The translations under genes and the position numbers were made by a program. This document shows positions 23,946-37,204 of a stretch of 64,000 nt of DNA, piece after piece. Source of the stretch: Macrotrachela quadricornifera. Its lineage: Eukaryota; Rotifera; Eurotatoria; Philodinida; Philodinidae. Positions within the stretch are counted from its first letter, which is position 1. The number at the start of each line of letters is the position of its first letter. Below the pieces are notes generated by a model, which was not told the DNA's origin, searched no databases, and was given only the letters and a program-made list of their open reading frames with translations. The stretch is taken from positions 1,090,195 through 1,154,194 of the forward strand of contig JAJEKB010021337.1 of the NCBI GenBank assembly GCA_022393335.1, given 5' to 3'.

Positions 23946-25130
23946 TTGTGTTCTTTTGACCTGCGACACACACACACACAGAAAAACGCATTTTAGTTTT
24001 TTTCATATCACCCTCCCTTCAGTCGAAGGGATAAGAGGGAAAAAAAGAACACACAATGCTCTTCATCACCCACCATGAAGAAATCCTCAGTTTGTAACAA
24101 AACATCTGTTTTTGACGAAAAATATCAAACCTTATCCATTCCTAACATCAATTGATCAATTTCGATACCAGCACTATAGGCGATTGTGTTCATCACACTC
24201 CATGGTAAAATCAACAACTCACAAAAAAAGCAGCTTTTTTGATAAAATATACCAAACCTCACCAATTCCTAACATCAATTGATCAATTCAGATATCACCA
24301 CAATAAACAATGGTGTTCGTTACCCACCATGGAACATGCGCTGGTAAAACCCGTTCGCAAAGAAATCTGCTTGATCGAAAATCTGAGGACATATAAACAT
24401 GATGTTCCTTTGACCCGAATACCAGAAAACGAACGCATTTTAGTTTTTACATATGACCTCCCTTCAGTCGAGGGAACAGGATCTAGTGACACCGAGCCTC
24501 CAACAATTCTGATTGGTCCGAAACCTAGGGTCAAAAAACACGGTGTGATTAAATCTAGTCATCAACATTTCTGATTGGTTCAAAACCTGGGGTGAAAAAA
24601 ACTTTTTTGGTAAAAAAGTAGTTTTTTGGAGGCAAAAAAATAATTTTGATAAAAAAATAATATTTTTGGGTCAGAAAAACTTTTTTGGTAAAAAAATAAT
24701 TTTTTGGGTCAGAAAACTAAAAAACTAATCATGCCGATCGATTCCCCGACCCCGATTACCTTTGGTCAAACTTTATTAAAAATCGTTATTTTCTTGAAAA
24801 CATGTTTTTTTGACCTTTGACCCCGACGACAAGCAAGCAAGCAAACTATTTTTTTCATATGACCCTCCTTTCAGTTGAGGGAAAAAAGCTCGTTTCTGAT
24901 TGGTCCATTTTTTTGCTGACCAATGGTCAGTCCTATCGAAAGTCTGATGTCAATTTTGGACTTCTGGCTTTCGACAATCTATAGCGAACTTCCGTCAAAA
25001 ACCCCAAAATCCGTAATATTACGGGAGTTTTGAGAGCATGTTCTTTTGACCCCGACAAACAAACACACAGACAAACGCATTTTAGTTTTTTTCGTATGAC
25101 CCTCCCTTCAGTCGAGGGAATAGAGAAACA
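23945..25130. repeat. Repeated GACCCCGAC..CATATGACCCTCCCTTCAGTCGAGGGA blocks
   Basis: The block (AAACGCATTTTAGTTTTTTT, then CATATGACCCTCCCTTCAGT and CGAGGGA) occurs near 23985, 24435, 24855 and 25075, with an earlier trace near 23335. A second motif, ATTGATCAATT..GATACCA, is repeated near 24150 and 24280. The short open frame at 24239-24574 runs across these repeats and is probably not a gene. Confidence 0.65.
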
Positions 25131-25571
25131 AGCTAAGCCATATTGCTACCTATAGCATTGTCAACTTCCAAATTCAAACTATTGAATCTAGATATTAGTA
25201 AAATACGCTCTCACTCACTCTGAGCACCGTTTCCTTTGGCACTTATATCGGTCGATACAGTTTAACATTTTGCATCCAGCCAACCACACTGTGAGATCCA
25301 TTCTCATCCATTTGAGGATAAAAAAACATATTGACATCATTTTCTGATGGGTTTGAACTTATCTGGCTTGAAATCCCAAACATCATAGTTCAAGATAAAA
25401 GGTCAAGTCTTTGCTATTGACCTTGGATTTTTTTACCCTTAGTCTTTGACCTTCGATCTCGAAAAATGATACTTATGATTTCAAACTATTATGTTGGCCA
25501 CAAAGTTCTTGCGTTTGTTTAATTCTTAAAACATTCGAAAAAGTTCTAGTAGTTTTCATTCTAAGGATATA

Positions 25572-26212
25572 CAGAGTGTGTAAAAATATTTTTCTAGGAG
25601 GTAGCATTGTAATTTTAAACCAAATTACAGCGTGTCGAAAATGCAATGTTTTCATACTAAATTGTAAGAGGTATCAGAAATTTTTCATGTCGATCTTGAG
25701 AAATTTTATGTTTTTTTTGACATAGAAAACTAAGGCATCAGTGGTGAAAAGTAGGTTTTAGTATTTTCTTTTGATACTTTTGCATGATTCGATAGAATTC
25801 GTCGAGCTCTACAAACGTTTTCAATAAAAATAGCTTTTTACATTATTTCCACTAACAGACGTTTTGAAATATAACTACCAGATACAACATAAAAAACTGT
25901 GTCCTGTGATTATATTTCAAAACGTCTCTGTTACTGGAAATAATATAAAAAAAGCTATTTTTATTGAAAAAGTTTGTAGAGCTCGACGAGTTCTATCGAA
26001 TCATGCAAAAATATCAAAAGAAAATACTAAAATCTATTTTTCACCACTGATGCCTTAGTTTTCTGTGCCAAAAAAAAACATAAAATTTCTCAAGATCGAC
26101 ATGAAAATTGCATTTTCGACGCGCTTTCATTTGGTATAAAATTAGTTATGTATGTTGTTTAAACTTATAATGTTACCACTCTCTCTCTTGGAAAAATATT
26201 TTTACACACCCT
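25572..26212. mobile_element. Long foldback element with ~300-bp arms, TIR CAGRGTGTGTAAAAATATTT
   Basis: The left end CAGAGTGTGTAAAAATATTT is mirrored by the right end (reverse complement CAGGGTGTGTAAAAATATTT). Inside, the arms pair over most of their length, including a TCTCAAGATCGACATGAAA block, a CACCACTGATGCCTTAGTTT block and a GAGCTCGACGA block. A short loop lies around 25880-25910. TA precedes the left end; the right flank is CA. Probably a Tc1/mariner-derived foldback. Confidence 0.85.
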
Positions 26213-28153
26213 GCACATCATGTTATCCATATCTGTTCTTTTCTTACGCTCAACGATTATTCCTTCCTTTCCATACGTACTTTGACATGATATTCCTGTT
26301 TTATCCCAATCCTCTTACTTAGTGTTAACGATATTATTAATATAATCTTTTAGGTTTGCTCCTATATTCTGTATTTTTTCTATTTGTGTGTTCACTATAC
26401 TTTTCAAGGACATTCTATGCTAAGATATAATAGGTAAAGGACGAGGAAAGTATAGTATAATTGCAACTCTTGATACACATACTAACTTCTTAGTAGTGTT
26501 GATTATAACAGAAATGGTCACAATGATATATGGCGAGAAAATTCGATTATATTATTTCCGATGTGTATATTCCTTTTGGTTTTCTCTTTGCGCGTTTTGT
26601 TATTTTCTTCCTTCAATATATAAGGTAAGAATGTTGTCTAGTTTGACAAAAATTGTTATATTTCTCCTTATAAAGTGTTAACATGCGTGGTTGTTTGTCC
26701 CAAGGAACGAATGAGATGGGATAAGACCGAAATACATGGATAGATATCTCACGGGATGCATGAGATGGAAAATTCCCATTCAACGTAAAACTTTGAAATG
26801 CATAAATATCATTTATGGATCGCGTTCACTTTGCCGAGAAAATTTGTTCATATCTCAGCATACTGAATCTGGTAGTTTTCAGGGTACACCACGAGGAGAT
26901 GTATGAACTAGTATCCTATGGATAAAGAACAAACATTCAGAGAGATAAGGATGACAAGTACAGATAATTACAACATAAAATCTATTTTCTTTATTTTTAT
27001 AAACTTTTCTTCTATTTTTTGAGATTTTTAAATTTTTTAAAAGAGGGATTACAAGTATTTACAATGAAAGATTATGAGCAATACTCCGAAGAAAGTCGAT
27101 AATTGATCTATTGTAATGATCAGCAATAACATTTTGAAGTCTACACTCTCTGCTTTCGTCTTTTTTTATTCTGTTTGAATTTGTTTAATCATTTCGATTT
27201 CTTTAGCCCTTTTTAGTCCTTTGCGTTCGCAAACCTTTAAGTACAAATCATCGCGATTTTTTATCTTTGATACATAAAAAATCCATCAATGTTAATTTTT
27301 ATTGTGTCCTTTCTAGAATTGATCATTTCAGCATAAATGCTTGAAGCGCTATCACTGCTTTGACTTGAGACCATGATTAAATAATAATTTATCTGACGAA
27401 TGACAGTTGAGTTTTAATAGGTTTACTGGTGCAATATTTTCAACTAATTTCAATGTTTTTCACTTCAAATTTCTGTCGGTAAAGTGACCCGGATCCATTT
27501 ATTTTCCAGATGATGCCCGCATAATATTATAGCCAATTTATATATCATCCGATAGATAATTTCATTCTCAAAAAATTTTGCTTCATTCGATACAGATGGC
27601 ATGCTCGATTGAAACAATATAGCCTGTCAAAAGTGAAACGGTTTTCTGTACTGAGAACTGATGAAGTCATCAAAGACATATCGAGAGGGTCATTTATTCT
27701 GACGAATTCATTATGTTACGAGAAATATAAACAAACTCTATATAGAGACATATGTACACTGAAAGGCTGAAAAAAACAGTATTCAAACTATTTTAGTTGC
27801 TTTTCCTTATGATCATTCAATAGAACATACTCATAGAACTCGAATCGGACAAAAAGCTCCAATATTTTATGATTAATTGACTATCTACTCAAAGATCTCG
27901 ATTAGCGCTGACTTTTCTCGAAAAAAAAAACACTTATAAAAATAGTTCTATTGAAATAAAATGGCATTAAAATGAAATTTACATTAAGAAGCTAAAAGTG
28001 ATTGAAAAGAGAATAAAAAAAAATGATAAGTTGTATTTCATGATTAAGGAAAACCATTGTAGGTTAATGTTAATCTAATCCTTAGATTTCAGGTTGAACC
28101 TGAGTATTACGCAGGCTATTTTGACCGATGTCTGAATTGAAATGGCATTCAGA
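26213..28153. other. No supported gene
   Basis: Two kilobases of AT-rich intergenic DNA with only short uninformative open frames (for example 26496-26681). No clear repeat was seen. Confidence 0.4.
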
Positions 28154-28825
28154 TCAATTAAAACTTTTAAATGTGAGACATATATACAGTATAATTACAT
28201 AGAATGGAGCACCAATGTAATTGCAAATCACCACTCCAAAAACAAGCCGATAAAATGATAACGAACATGGATAAGTGTTAGTCATATTTGAAGAGCTTCG
28301 AATAACTTCATTCATAAATCCCAGTTCACCGATACTGAAAGCCATCATAAAGTACAAATTAAGCGCACAAGGAATCGCTAAATAGACGAAAATCGCTATA
28401 AGACAATCTGTTAATGTGAATGCCTTTCTAGATTTATATTTGTAACAACAATAGATAATTATACCGATGAGGAAAATAATATGAAGAAAAAATAATGCAC
28501 GTGTAGCAGGTAAAGAAGTTTCAGGTAGTGGACATTTGAAACAAACTCCAAATAAGACAAGATGGGAAACTGCAAGCGTCATAAGGAAAAGAATACAAGT
28601 AAATGCACAGCATTTTTCGATGCATTGTTTGACGTGTTGTGCTTCTGGTGGTGCCGGTGCTGGTGTCGTCGGCATTGTTTCAGGGGAAAGATTTACCACT
28701 TGAGAGTCAGTGCAGTTACGATATGATGGAGGTGGAGAAAGTGTTTCATTTGGTTCTTCAGTAGGATATGGTGGAGGATTATCATCTACCGAAATTGTAG
28801 AATAAGGTGGTGGTGGAGATGACAT
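28154..28825 (-). CDS. Single-exon four-TM protein with N-terminal PPxY motifs
   Basis: An intact 223-residue ORF on the minus strand, with no introns. Residues 1-75 are Pro-rich and contain PPPPYS, PPPYP and PPPSYR, matching the PPxY/PPSY class bound by WW domains of NEDD4-type ubiquitin ligases. Four hydrophobic segments follow: about residues 74-95 (ends ..LVLFGVCF), 107-127 (ALFFLHIIFLIGIIIYCC), 139-160 (IAIFVYLAIPCALNLYFMMAF) and 198-218. Several Cys pairs (CIEKCC, CFKC, YCCYK) surround the membrane parts. No signal peptide, so the N terminus is probably cytosolic. The architecture (Pro-rich PPxY head plus four TMs) suggests a membrane adaptor for ubiquitin ligase recruitment or trafficking, but I do not recognise the exact family. 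The ATG at 28823-28825 was chosen because the ORF begins there and the head is well formed. Confidence 0.8.
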   Translation of the reverse strand: MSSPPPPYSTISVDDNPPPYPTEEPNETLSPPPSYRNCTDSQVVNLSPETMPTTPAPAPPEAQHVKQCIEKCCAFTCILFLMTLAVSHLVLFGVCFKCPLPETSLPATRALFFLHIIFLIGIIIYCCYKYKSRKAFTLTDCLIAIFVYLAIPCALNLYFMMAFSIGELGFMNEVIRSSSNMTNTYPCSLSFYRLVFGVVICNYIGAPFYVIILYICLTFKSFN

Positions 28826-29850
28826 CTTTATAGTTCTGTCAATCTTTCACCAACGCAAGCGACTATTTTTTCCAAAATAAATTGTAACTTCTTTTCTATA
28901 AAACAAAAATATGAATGACGTACCTCTATTAAAGCCGAGTATAGTTGGAAAAAAAGAATGAGTCACTATATGCACCCTGTTGCAAATTTAAACGTGGCAA
29001 AATTACGCCCTAGGCGTATTTAAACATAGTTACTCCGCATAACTACGATAAAAAAGCGCAATTTTTTCCAGCATAGCCCATTATTGATCGGCAGCTATAG
29101 TCACAAAATAGTTAGCTAATCCATACTCTCGATTTTCTCTAAATTATTATTATATGTTTTATAATATTCTCTTATCTAGAAGCTTTTAAAAGTTATATTA
29201 TCCTATACGAATATTAAAAATTTTATATTATCATTCCTATTTTAGTTTTCGAATAATAGTTTCAATGAATTAAATACAAAAGACAAAAGAGAATTTATTA
29301 TGTATGAACAGTAACTATATTTTCATCCATCACAGTTCTATTAGACAATATTAGTCATTTATAAATTGTATTTGCTTTAAGCTATGAAACAAGCTTTTGC
29401 ATTTTATCGAATATATATATATTCTGATTTGCAAATCAAAATTATTGTCTTGTACTTAATTGTTCAGTAGTTTTTGTTCAGTAAATAGTTGAAGAAGTTC
29501 AATAATTAATTTTGAGAAATTCAGTATTCAATTTATCTTTGTTCAATTTCTAATAATTTGTTTCAGTCGAAAAGTGTAGCTACTATTAACAGAAATTTAT
29601 GGAATCAATAACACCTTTTTGAATTTTGCTGGTTTGTCATGTCATCTTTTTTTGACCAATTTTAACATTTTTAGCAGCAGATGGTGGTTTACAATAGTTT
29701 AGTCAAATTGCCCTACCGACAACATATTTACATAAAATTTTTTTGAAAAATGCTGGACAATTGCACACATCATCTAATCATTTTAATTTATCTACTGGTA
29801 ATGTAACAGATCAAACACTGAATGCTTTATTTTTATATTGATCAAAAGAG
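28826..29850. other. No supported gene; upstream region of the PPxY gene
   Basis: AT-rich sequence. No repeat or ORF worth annotating. Promoter elements cannot be told from background. Confidence 0.35.
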
Positions 29851-30234
29851 TATCCTAGTGAAACATCCTATAAGCAGGATCTTGACTGAAATATCCGTGC
29901 TCAAAATTGACCATTAAAAGTTGTTTATGAATGACTCTAAATTCTACCAGGATAGTCAATCCGAAGTAAAATTTGACGCTTAATATGAATATGAACTCAT
30001 ATTACTGCTGCAAGCACAACGAGCCAAGTTAGAGACCAATGGTTAGTTAAAAAAAACATTGAAAAATATTGTCCTTCACGACCTCCCTTGAACGAAGATC
30101 ATGTTTTCTTAAACCATTCGACACAACCTAGTTTCAAGTAGTATCAAAATCATTCTTAAGAGATACTATTAAGTCAAGATCTGTTTACATTTTTGTACCT
30201 AGGATCTTGCGAAACAAGATGTTTCACTAGGGTA
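29851..30234. mobile_element. Inverted-repeat element, TIR TATCCTAGTGAAACATC
   Basis: The left end TATCCTAGTGAAACATCCTA is matched by the reverse complement of the right end (TACCCTAGTGAAACATCTTG). Both ends continue into GCAGGATCTTG/GCAAGATCCTAG. The element is 384 bp without an ORF. Family not assigned. Confidence 0.7.
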
Positions 30235-30858
30235 CCAGTTCATTTTCTTCATTACATCAATTTCAATGTTTGGAATTTTTGTTTTATCTTCAGCAGGTAA
30301 ATGGTATTGCGTTAAATTGTCATATACGTTCGAAAGTATTAATTTATTTGAATTGACTCACTAATATCCATTTATCCATAGTTCTAATGATATTGTTTAT
30401 TTGTTATTGCATTGTTTTAAACTTCGCTCATAAGATTTGAGTCAATTTTCAACAATTTCAAAGTTAATGCTTTAAATCTTGATAAAGATAGACGTTCACA
30501 TATTGATGAAAACACTATTTATTACTGTATAAATGAATTTTTGAATCAGTAAACTGAATTAATTGCCGAAACTTTCATTTTAATGCTGAGCAGTTTATTA
30601 GTTTATTGAGGAAAAAATTATTTAACTGAACATTAAATTTTATACTGATAGTCTGATTTTTTTCTAAGTATTGAACAAATTTTTCTGAACATCTAATTTG
30701 TCACCAAAATTATTGGCTAAATCTAATCAGGATTCTCTCTCAACTCAAGAATGCATAAAAAGAAATTACAGCAGCATTAAAAAACCAGGCAACATTCATT
30801 AGAAAAACTCTGAAATGAAAATCTGATTTATTTACCATTATATATAAATTTATTAAAA
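30235..30858. other. No supported gene
   Basis: AT-rich sequence between the inverted-repeat element and the TPR-like remnant. Nothing recognisable. Confidence 0.35.
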
Positions 30859-31280
30859 CTAATTTGAGAGAAAACTTATGGGTATGTCAATAACTCTTTT
30901 TAATATAATCAATGCGTTAAAATTATCCTTTAAAAAATGCAATACTATCATAGAGTGTAGAAAATAATCATTTTCTGGTACACGATCTTTGAACAATTGT
31001 GTCGCTTCTAAAAGTATTTTTAATGCTCGAATACAATCATCTTTTATCATAAAACATATATCCATTGAATATAGTGTCTTAACATGTTCAAGTAATTTAA
31101 GATCGAGTCGGATATCTAATTTATTTTAATGCATTTTTAAAATTGTTTGTTGCTTTTTTATACATCATCAATATGAATATAAACTTCACTTGTTTATTTA
31201 TTTTTCTTACTCAATAAAGAAAATGCAAGAGCATAATAAAGTAGTGCATTATCATATTGATAAAGATGAAAATAGTTCTA
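30859..31280 (-). pseudogene. Decayed TPR-like gene remnant
   Basis: On the minus strand, three frame segments resemble successive tetratricopeptide helices: YQYDNALLYYALAFSLLS (about 31275-31205), then NNFKNALKIN (about 31160-31125), then a 68-codon open frame with DDCIRALKILLEATQLF and FNALIILKRV (31065-30859). The first two are separated by stops or frame changes from the third. No good splice pairs join them. The pattern resembles the many TPR proteins of rotifers, but the similarity is weak and based on helix pattern only. Confidence 0.35.
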
Positions 31281-32350
31281 ACTAATAATAATATTAAGTA
31301 CAATAAATTTGGGATTAGTAATAAAATCTTTATTCAATAGATTTTTCATAAGACACCTATCAAAAGTAATTAAAATAATTTCAATGTTTTCTAACATCTA
31401 GTGAACACTAATCAAGTGCGTGCTAAATGAACTTTTAATATGTGATAACATAATGACTAATGAAAGATAATTGACAGAAATAAATTATCTAAAACCATTC
31501 TATGGTTAACACTATTTTCTACGGCGTCTCCTATGTAAATACGAAACGCAAAATAGACGCATGCAATCGCAATTTCGCTGTAAACTGCATCCAGAGGCAG
31601 TAAAAAGCCTGTTCAAGCGCGTCTGGACACGGTTATAGATAAAGCACATTTAAATACGGTTTTCTATGAAAACGCGTTTAGACGTAGGCGAAGAGAGAGT
31701 ATTTACATGCGTTTCGACGCGATTTTATAGAAAATCGGTCCGCATCTGATTGTGAAAAACCATCTAAAAATATCTAAGACAGTCTTACAAGAGTTCATTC
31801 GACATAATTGTATTAAGACATACAGTTTTATTATCTTCACCATAGTTGATTTGGCCAACGAATATGAAGAAATTATTAGCTTAAGAGTTTAGATGCTTTA
31901 TATATAAGAGAAAGAAACGCTTATCTTGTAAGATTGAACTGTTCAAAACCAACAGGTTTTTAGTCCAAACATATAAGGAAGCCAACAGTTTTTTTTAAAG
32001 GATTTATGTTTGGGAAAAAATTTATTTCTTATTTTGTTGATGAACAAGAAGTTCTTCTCGTACTGGCGAGCATGAAATTGATTCAAGAAAATGCTAAATT
32101 CTTTTATATGCCCGAAAATAATTCGCATACCATGATATATAATGCAATCTTCGGCTTTTCAGTACTTTAGTGCATCAGAAACAAAACAGGTTTTTGACCT
32201 AAGCATCCAGAACATTCTACTCACTAATAGACTTATCTGTGAGCAAAATCTCAGATCGAAATATCATTATTCAATTTTTTTTATATGGACTGATACAATG
32301 GCTAAAATTTTAGTAGTTACTATATAATTCTAGATAGAAAGTCCAAGAGA
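31281..32350. other. Gene-free; contains a CGCGTC-rich repeat copy at 31530-31745
   Basis: At 31530-31745 the sequence contains GAAACGCAAAATAGACGCAT, GCGCGTCTGGAC, ACGCGTTTAGACG and GCGTTTCGACGCG, conspicuously CpG-rich in an AT-rich background. Related copies lie at 34325-34490 and 61715-61800. No gene was seen. Confidence 0.55.
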
Positions 32351-32358
32351 ACTTAGTT

Positions 32359-32876
32359 CAAGGGGGAAAAAGCAGACTTCTGTACTTCCGAAGTACAGAA
32401 GTACAGAGAATTACAGGGAAGTACAGAGAAGTACAGAGAAGTACAGAGAAGTACAGAGAAGTACAGGGAAGTACAGAGAATTACAGGGAAGTACAGGGAA
32501 GTACAGGGAATTACAAAGAAGTACAGAGAAGTACAAGAAGTACAGAGAAGTACAGAGAAGTACAGGGAAGTATGCCATTTATCCTTTGATTTATACTCAC
32601 AAACAGAACAAAAGTGTTCTGTTTTTAAAAAATGTCAAAAATTCTGTTCTCAAAAATAGAACAAGAATGTTCTGTTTTTGAGAACACATTTTTTAGTGTC
32701 TTCCAATAAAAGAACAAAAATGTTCTGTTTTGGCAACAGAAGTATGGAGAAGTACGAAGAATTACAAGGAAGTACGAGAAGTACAAAGAAGTACAGAGAA
32801 GTACAGGGAAGTACAAGGAAGTACAAAGAAGTACAGAGAAGTACAAGAAGTACAGAAGTGTGCTTTTTCCCCCTTG
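32359..32876. mobile_element. hAT-type MITE with expanded GTACAGAGAA minisatellite; TIR CAAGGGGGAAAAAGCA
   Basis: The left end CAAGGGGGAAAAAGCA is inverted at the right end (..TGCTTTTTCCCCCTTG). It is flanked by a perfect 8-bp direct repeat, ACTTAGTT, at 32351-32358 and 32877-32884. An 8-bp duplication is the hAT hallmark. The interior is about 20 copies of GTACAGAGAA/GTACAGGGAA on the left and again on the right, around a core with several AGAACA..TGTTCT palindromes. No transposase. It shares its TIR with the element at 41177. Confidence 0.93.
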
Positions 32877-32884
32877 ACTTAGTT

Positions 32885-34120
32885 TCTTTAGAGTTTTCCA
32901 CACCTCACTGGAATTTATCTTATGAATAGAGTCCCAATTCAAACGTAATTTGACAGTTTAAAATGTTTTCTCGTAAGAAGAACATTTAATTATCAACATT
33001 TTTTGTTAAGTATAGGCGAAAAGAGAAGAAGGATATCAAAGATACGTGTGCTTCCATCGTTTACAAGGCAAGCGCTTATTTATACTATATATTGTTTCCA
33101 GTTACGTTTATAAATTTATGAGTTTCAAAGACACATGGTCTTATGTGATTATAAAGATGTATATTAAAAAATAGTTTGAATATATATTAATAATGAATCA
33201 TGTATTCAGATTTTGAAGATTATCTATTTTTTTGTATTTCACCAAAAAAGTCAAGTTAAACCATCATATCTAGTATTCTACTTATTAGAAATACAAAAGT
33301 GACTTCATCTTGCTGCCGATTACTAACTAATAAACCAAATGCCATTTTCAAACATTATTTATGCTCATATATAATATTCGATACCTATTGTAGATATATA
33401 AAGAAATTTTGCATTTCAGTTGTTGATGACTTTATTTAATATACTAACATCTGAGTGATTTTACATAATATAATATTTGATGGAAGGAAAAATTATCGCG
33501 TCATATAAACTTATACATTTTAAGCTTTTCACATTCGAAAACAGTAAGAAAAAACAGAGATACATACTACCTCTATCAGATCAATTTTTTCAACTATCAC
33601 CTATCAAAAATTGATCTAGCTTGAAAACAAAAGTGCTCAGCAAGTTTTGGGTCTTTTTTTTGTACTTTTCTTTATTACTCGTAGTAATAAGTACATTATT
33701 TGCATTACTCTGTCTTTCCTACACTTACTACACTCGCATCTTAGGGCACGAAAAATGATCACATTGATAAAGGTATCAATGTATCAATAAGAATACTTAA
33801 ATTTTTGATAAATTTTAGTTTAATAGAAGATAGTCGTTTGCGTTTTTTTAATCAAAATTAGCTATTGTCGAGGCATTTTTGAAATATCACAATGGATATG
33901 TATATATTTTAGAGTAATAAACCAGTATTGAAAGTCATTTTCAATACTTTTATTTCATAACGAAAATGAAAGATGAAAAGAGAACGTAGTGTTCAATAAA
34001 ATATGAGAAATGGAAAAGAAATTTTGATATATGGCAGTATTTTAAATCGTAAACATTACACTTTTATAAATAAGATATCAATTCTCGATTTATATCAACT
34101 TTCTGTTTAAATCGAGAATA
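32885..34120. other. No supported gene
   Basis: AT-rich intergenic sequence with nothing recognisable. Confidence 0.35.
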
Positions 34121-34124
34121 ATTG

Positions 34125-34315
34125 TGGTCACGTGTGGCTTCACAGTACGTATACTTGCTTCTTAATCACTAGTTCACTTGTTCTAACCTAACTTCTATCG
34201 TTTTAGATATATCAATATTTCAACATTTCATTCGCCTATAGTGAGGTAAAGACCATCGTTAGAGGTTATCGATGGCGACTCAGATCAAACCTGAGACGAA
34301 TTAAAGGATTTTTTA
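34125..34315 (+). repeat. SINE-like dispersed repeat copy
   Basis: Aligns with 61841-62010: shared blocks are AATCACTAGTTCACTTGTTC versus GATCACTAGTTCATCTATTC, and GATGGCGACTCAGATCAAAC versus GATAGCGGCTCAGTTTGAAT. The 61.8 kb copy retains a tRNA-like A box; here it is degraded. Immediately downstream (34325-34490) is a CGCGTCTAATCG-rich stretch. Confidence 0.55.
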
Positions 34316-37145
34316 AATTTCAAATATTGATCAAACCGCGTCTAATCGCGTCTAATCGCGATCAGATGCAGTTTGGCTTAGAACCGCGACTAAACGCAAG
34401 AAATGTTTCATTTGAGCTGCGTCTAGACGCAGTCGATTGCGGCGATTCAGACGCCAACGAACCGCGATTCCGACGCGTTTTGAGACAAAAAATATTTACA
34501 TGGGTTGTTATTTACTGTATTATTGGTTTCTTGTTATTATTATCATTAATACTATTCTTTCATTATACTGAAAATGAATGATATAACAGCTAGTAAACAA
34601 CAAAGAAGACCGAAAATTCTATACATATATATAAATAAAATAAATAGTTATACCAAGAAAAAGATATATTTCACCCTCCTCAATCTTAAATAGAGTACTA
34701 ATCTCGATATGCTGCTTTTCATAATGAAAAATGAAAATTTATTCTATTTATGTTATTCGTTACATGGGATATTCTTGTTTGTCATTATCAAATTCAAATA
34801 AAAAAAAAACATCACTATATATCCAAAACTTTAATTTCTAAACTCTCGCTTCTCTCATAAACTAGTAAAAAACATTCATTCTCTGATATAGAGAAAATAA
34901 ACAAAATAGCAAAATAAAAACTTGTTGTCTTTTATACAAATTAATAGGCCTTTACTTTAACTACAGTTTTCTATTGGTGATTCAGTGAAATTCCATGCTT
35001 CGGGTAGTGTCAACATCTTTTTTTCTGGTCACGAGTAATTTTTCATGTATTTTCCATTGTATGATGGAATTAAGTCAACCGCCTTAATTGCATTACATCT
35101 ATAACTCGATTGAAACAAGAAAAAAAGATACAAAGATATAGACTGATCAAAATGAAAAACATATCAATCGATAGAACTCGATGCAGAGAATATAATGACA
35201 GAAGTTCTAATTTAATAAGTTACAGTTTTACGACCGAAAAAATATTATTAACCGTAGTTTCATGCATTTTTGTTGCAATGATGCAATTAGGCAGAGGACA
35301 GAATGAGACAAATTTTGGAGTAGGTTTTCTTGTCACAGTTACTGCTCATTCAAATCTTATTAATTTTCAATAAAAAGCATGCGGATGAATAGAGAAATAT
35401 TTACTCTACTACGCAGTCTAAAAATCAGCTCAAATGGATGTAAGGAAGTCGAGACATTGAATTTCTACAAAAAAAGTTGAAAAATGGTGATGTAATTAGG
35501 ATCAGTTACTCTATACAGATTGTATTTTTCACTTTTCTATTGTTTGTGATGACAATGAGAGCTTCTTATCGGAAAGTTGTATAAATTAGAGTTTTGTTAA
35601 AAAATCTATTATATTCTTCGGAGCAGTTTATATTCATTTATTTCTATATTAATTCTTACTCCTTTATCGTTAAAGTATAGAAGTAATTTTTTACATGAAA
35701 AAAAAAGTAACGTCATACGTTAAAAAGTAACTTGTAGATGCTGAATTTTTTTACTATAATTATTATTATGAGACCACTTTAGTATTGAAAAGCAAATGTT
35801 GTGCCTATTTGTTTTCCCGTGAATGATATGTTCACAAAGAGAAGAAAGAGAATATGATGTATGTAGATGCAGTAGGTCTCTAACAAAAAAGTAATTGAAA
35901 TTAAACAGCTACTATTGAAACTAACTAGTTAACTACTATAGACTATCGGAAATTCCATAAAGAAGCTTTTCATATTAGATATTTGATTACATAGATGTTA
36001 CTTAGTTACACTATGTAGTTACTTGAAAAGTATTTATTCAAGCAAAATGAAATAAATTTTTTGTTGAATAAAATAGTAAAAGAAAGAATCTATAGTTTTT
36101 ACGATAGTGCTTGTTCATGCAGGAGAGTGATGTATATGGTAAATTTTTTCAGTATCCAAGATGTTTTTTTTAAAGATGAAATTCTTTTTTCAACCAATAG
36201 AAATATGAGTTTCACAAACGTACCACCTTGCAAAATTTATTTTAAAAAAAAACTTGTATCATTGTGTTTCTCATTTGGGAAAAAAATAAAAAAAGAACTC
36301 ATTTCATTTAAAATTATCTACTGTTCTCATTCATTCTGATAAAAAGATCCTGTAAGTCAATATTGTTTAACAATAATATCTTTCCAGTGTTTTAAGAGTG
36401 CAATATTATTCATCCACTGCTATCTTTAAGAAAGAGTAACTATAGCCTATGTCGTTTCTATCTACATGGAACTTCTATCTATTTAACCACTTCATTTGAC
36501 TGCGTCGACTTCTGAATTGATAGTCACTGAAAAGATAGAACTGAATTTCCTAGTAAAATCAATCCTATTTGAAAAAGAAAAGAAATTAGATGTATTACAC
36601 ATCATTTGATGGAACTTTCACTTCATTAACTTCTACTATAAGTTTTTGAACTCAAATCAAATAAAGAGAGGTAAACCAGGCTGCTATAAATAAATAATCG
36701 GATCTCATATCATAATACCAGTCATCTCAGAGAATATTCTTTTTGAAATGTTTTTCAAAAATATCTGGCAAATAAATCAAATCCAACAAGTGCGAATTGG
36801 TAAAGAACAGGCATGCATCAGCGCCAGTTAACTGGGTTCCAGTACCACTGGGGCTACCCAATACTGCTCCATATACCCATACATTTAATATTTGTTTATT
36901 AAATCGTTTATTCTTTAGCGAGTCCATAGAAAATAACTTCCTATAATATCAGCGCATCATCTAGCTTAGGATGCACCGGTCAATTTTTAGTTATTTAGTG
37001 CTACAATGTGAAGCAACTCATAATGGATTTTTTTTTTCAAGCTTAGCTTTTTGAGTTGAGGTGACAGAACAAATTTCGATTGATTTCACTAATGAATTAA
37101 AAAGATTTTTTTATAAATCAAGACAAGTAATATAAATTTAAATAA
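34316..37145. other. Gene-free apart from the CGCGTC-rich patch at 34325-34490
   Basis: Short open frames (for example 34327-34581, 35110-35373 and 36061-36339) lack recognisable domains, and the first runs through the CGCGTC repeat. No splice-linked coding series was found. Confidence 0.4.
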
Positions 37146-37204
37146 TAACTAAGCATGCACCGATCCAGAGCTTTCCAGGCTCCGTTATTGTCGGTTTCAG
37201 GATT

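Noticed and set aside
24239..24574. 111-codon open frame
   Set aside because: It crosses two members of a dispersed repeat family (CATATGACCTCCCTTCAGTC) and has no domain; probably chance.
25864..26058. 64-codon open frame
   Set aside because: Lies entirely within the arms of the foldback element 25572-26212.
32625..32942. Ser/Leu/Tyr-rich open frames on both strands
   Set aside because: Produced by the GTACAGAGAA minisatellite inside the hAT MITE; all frames of such a repeat stay open.
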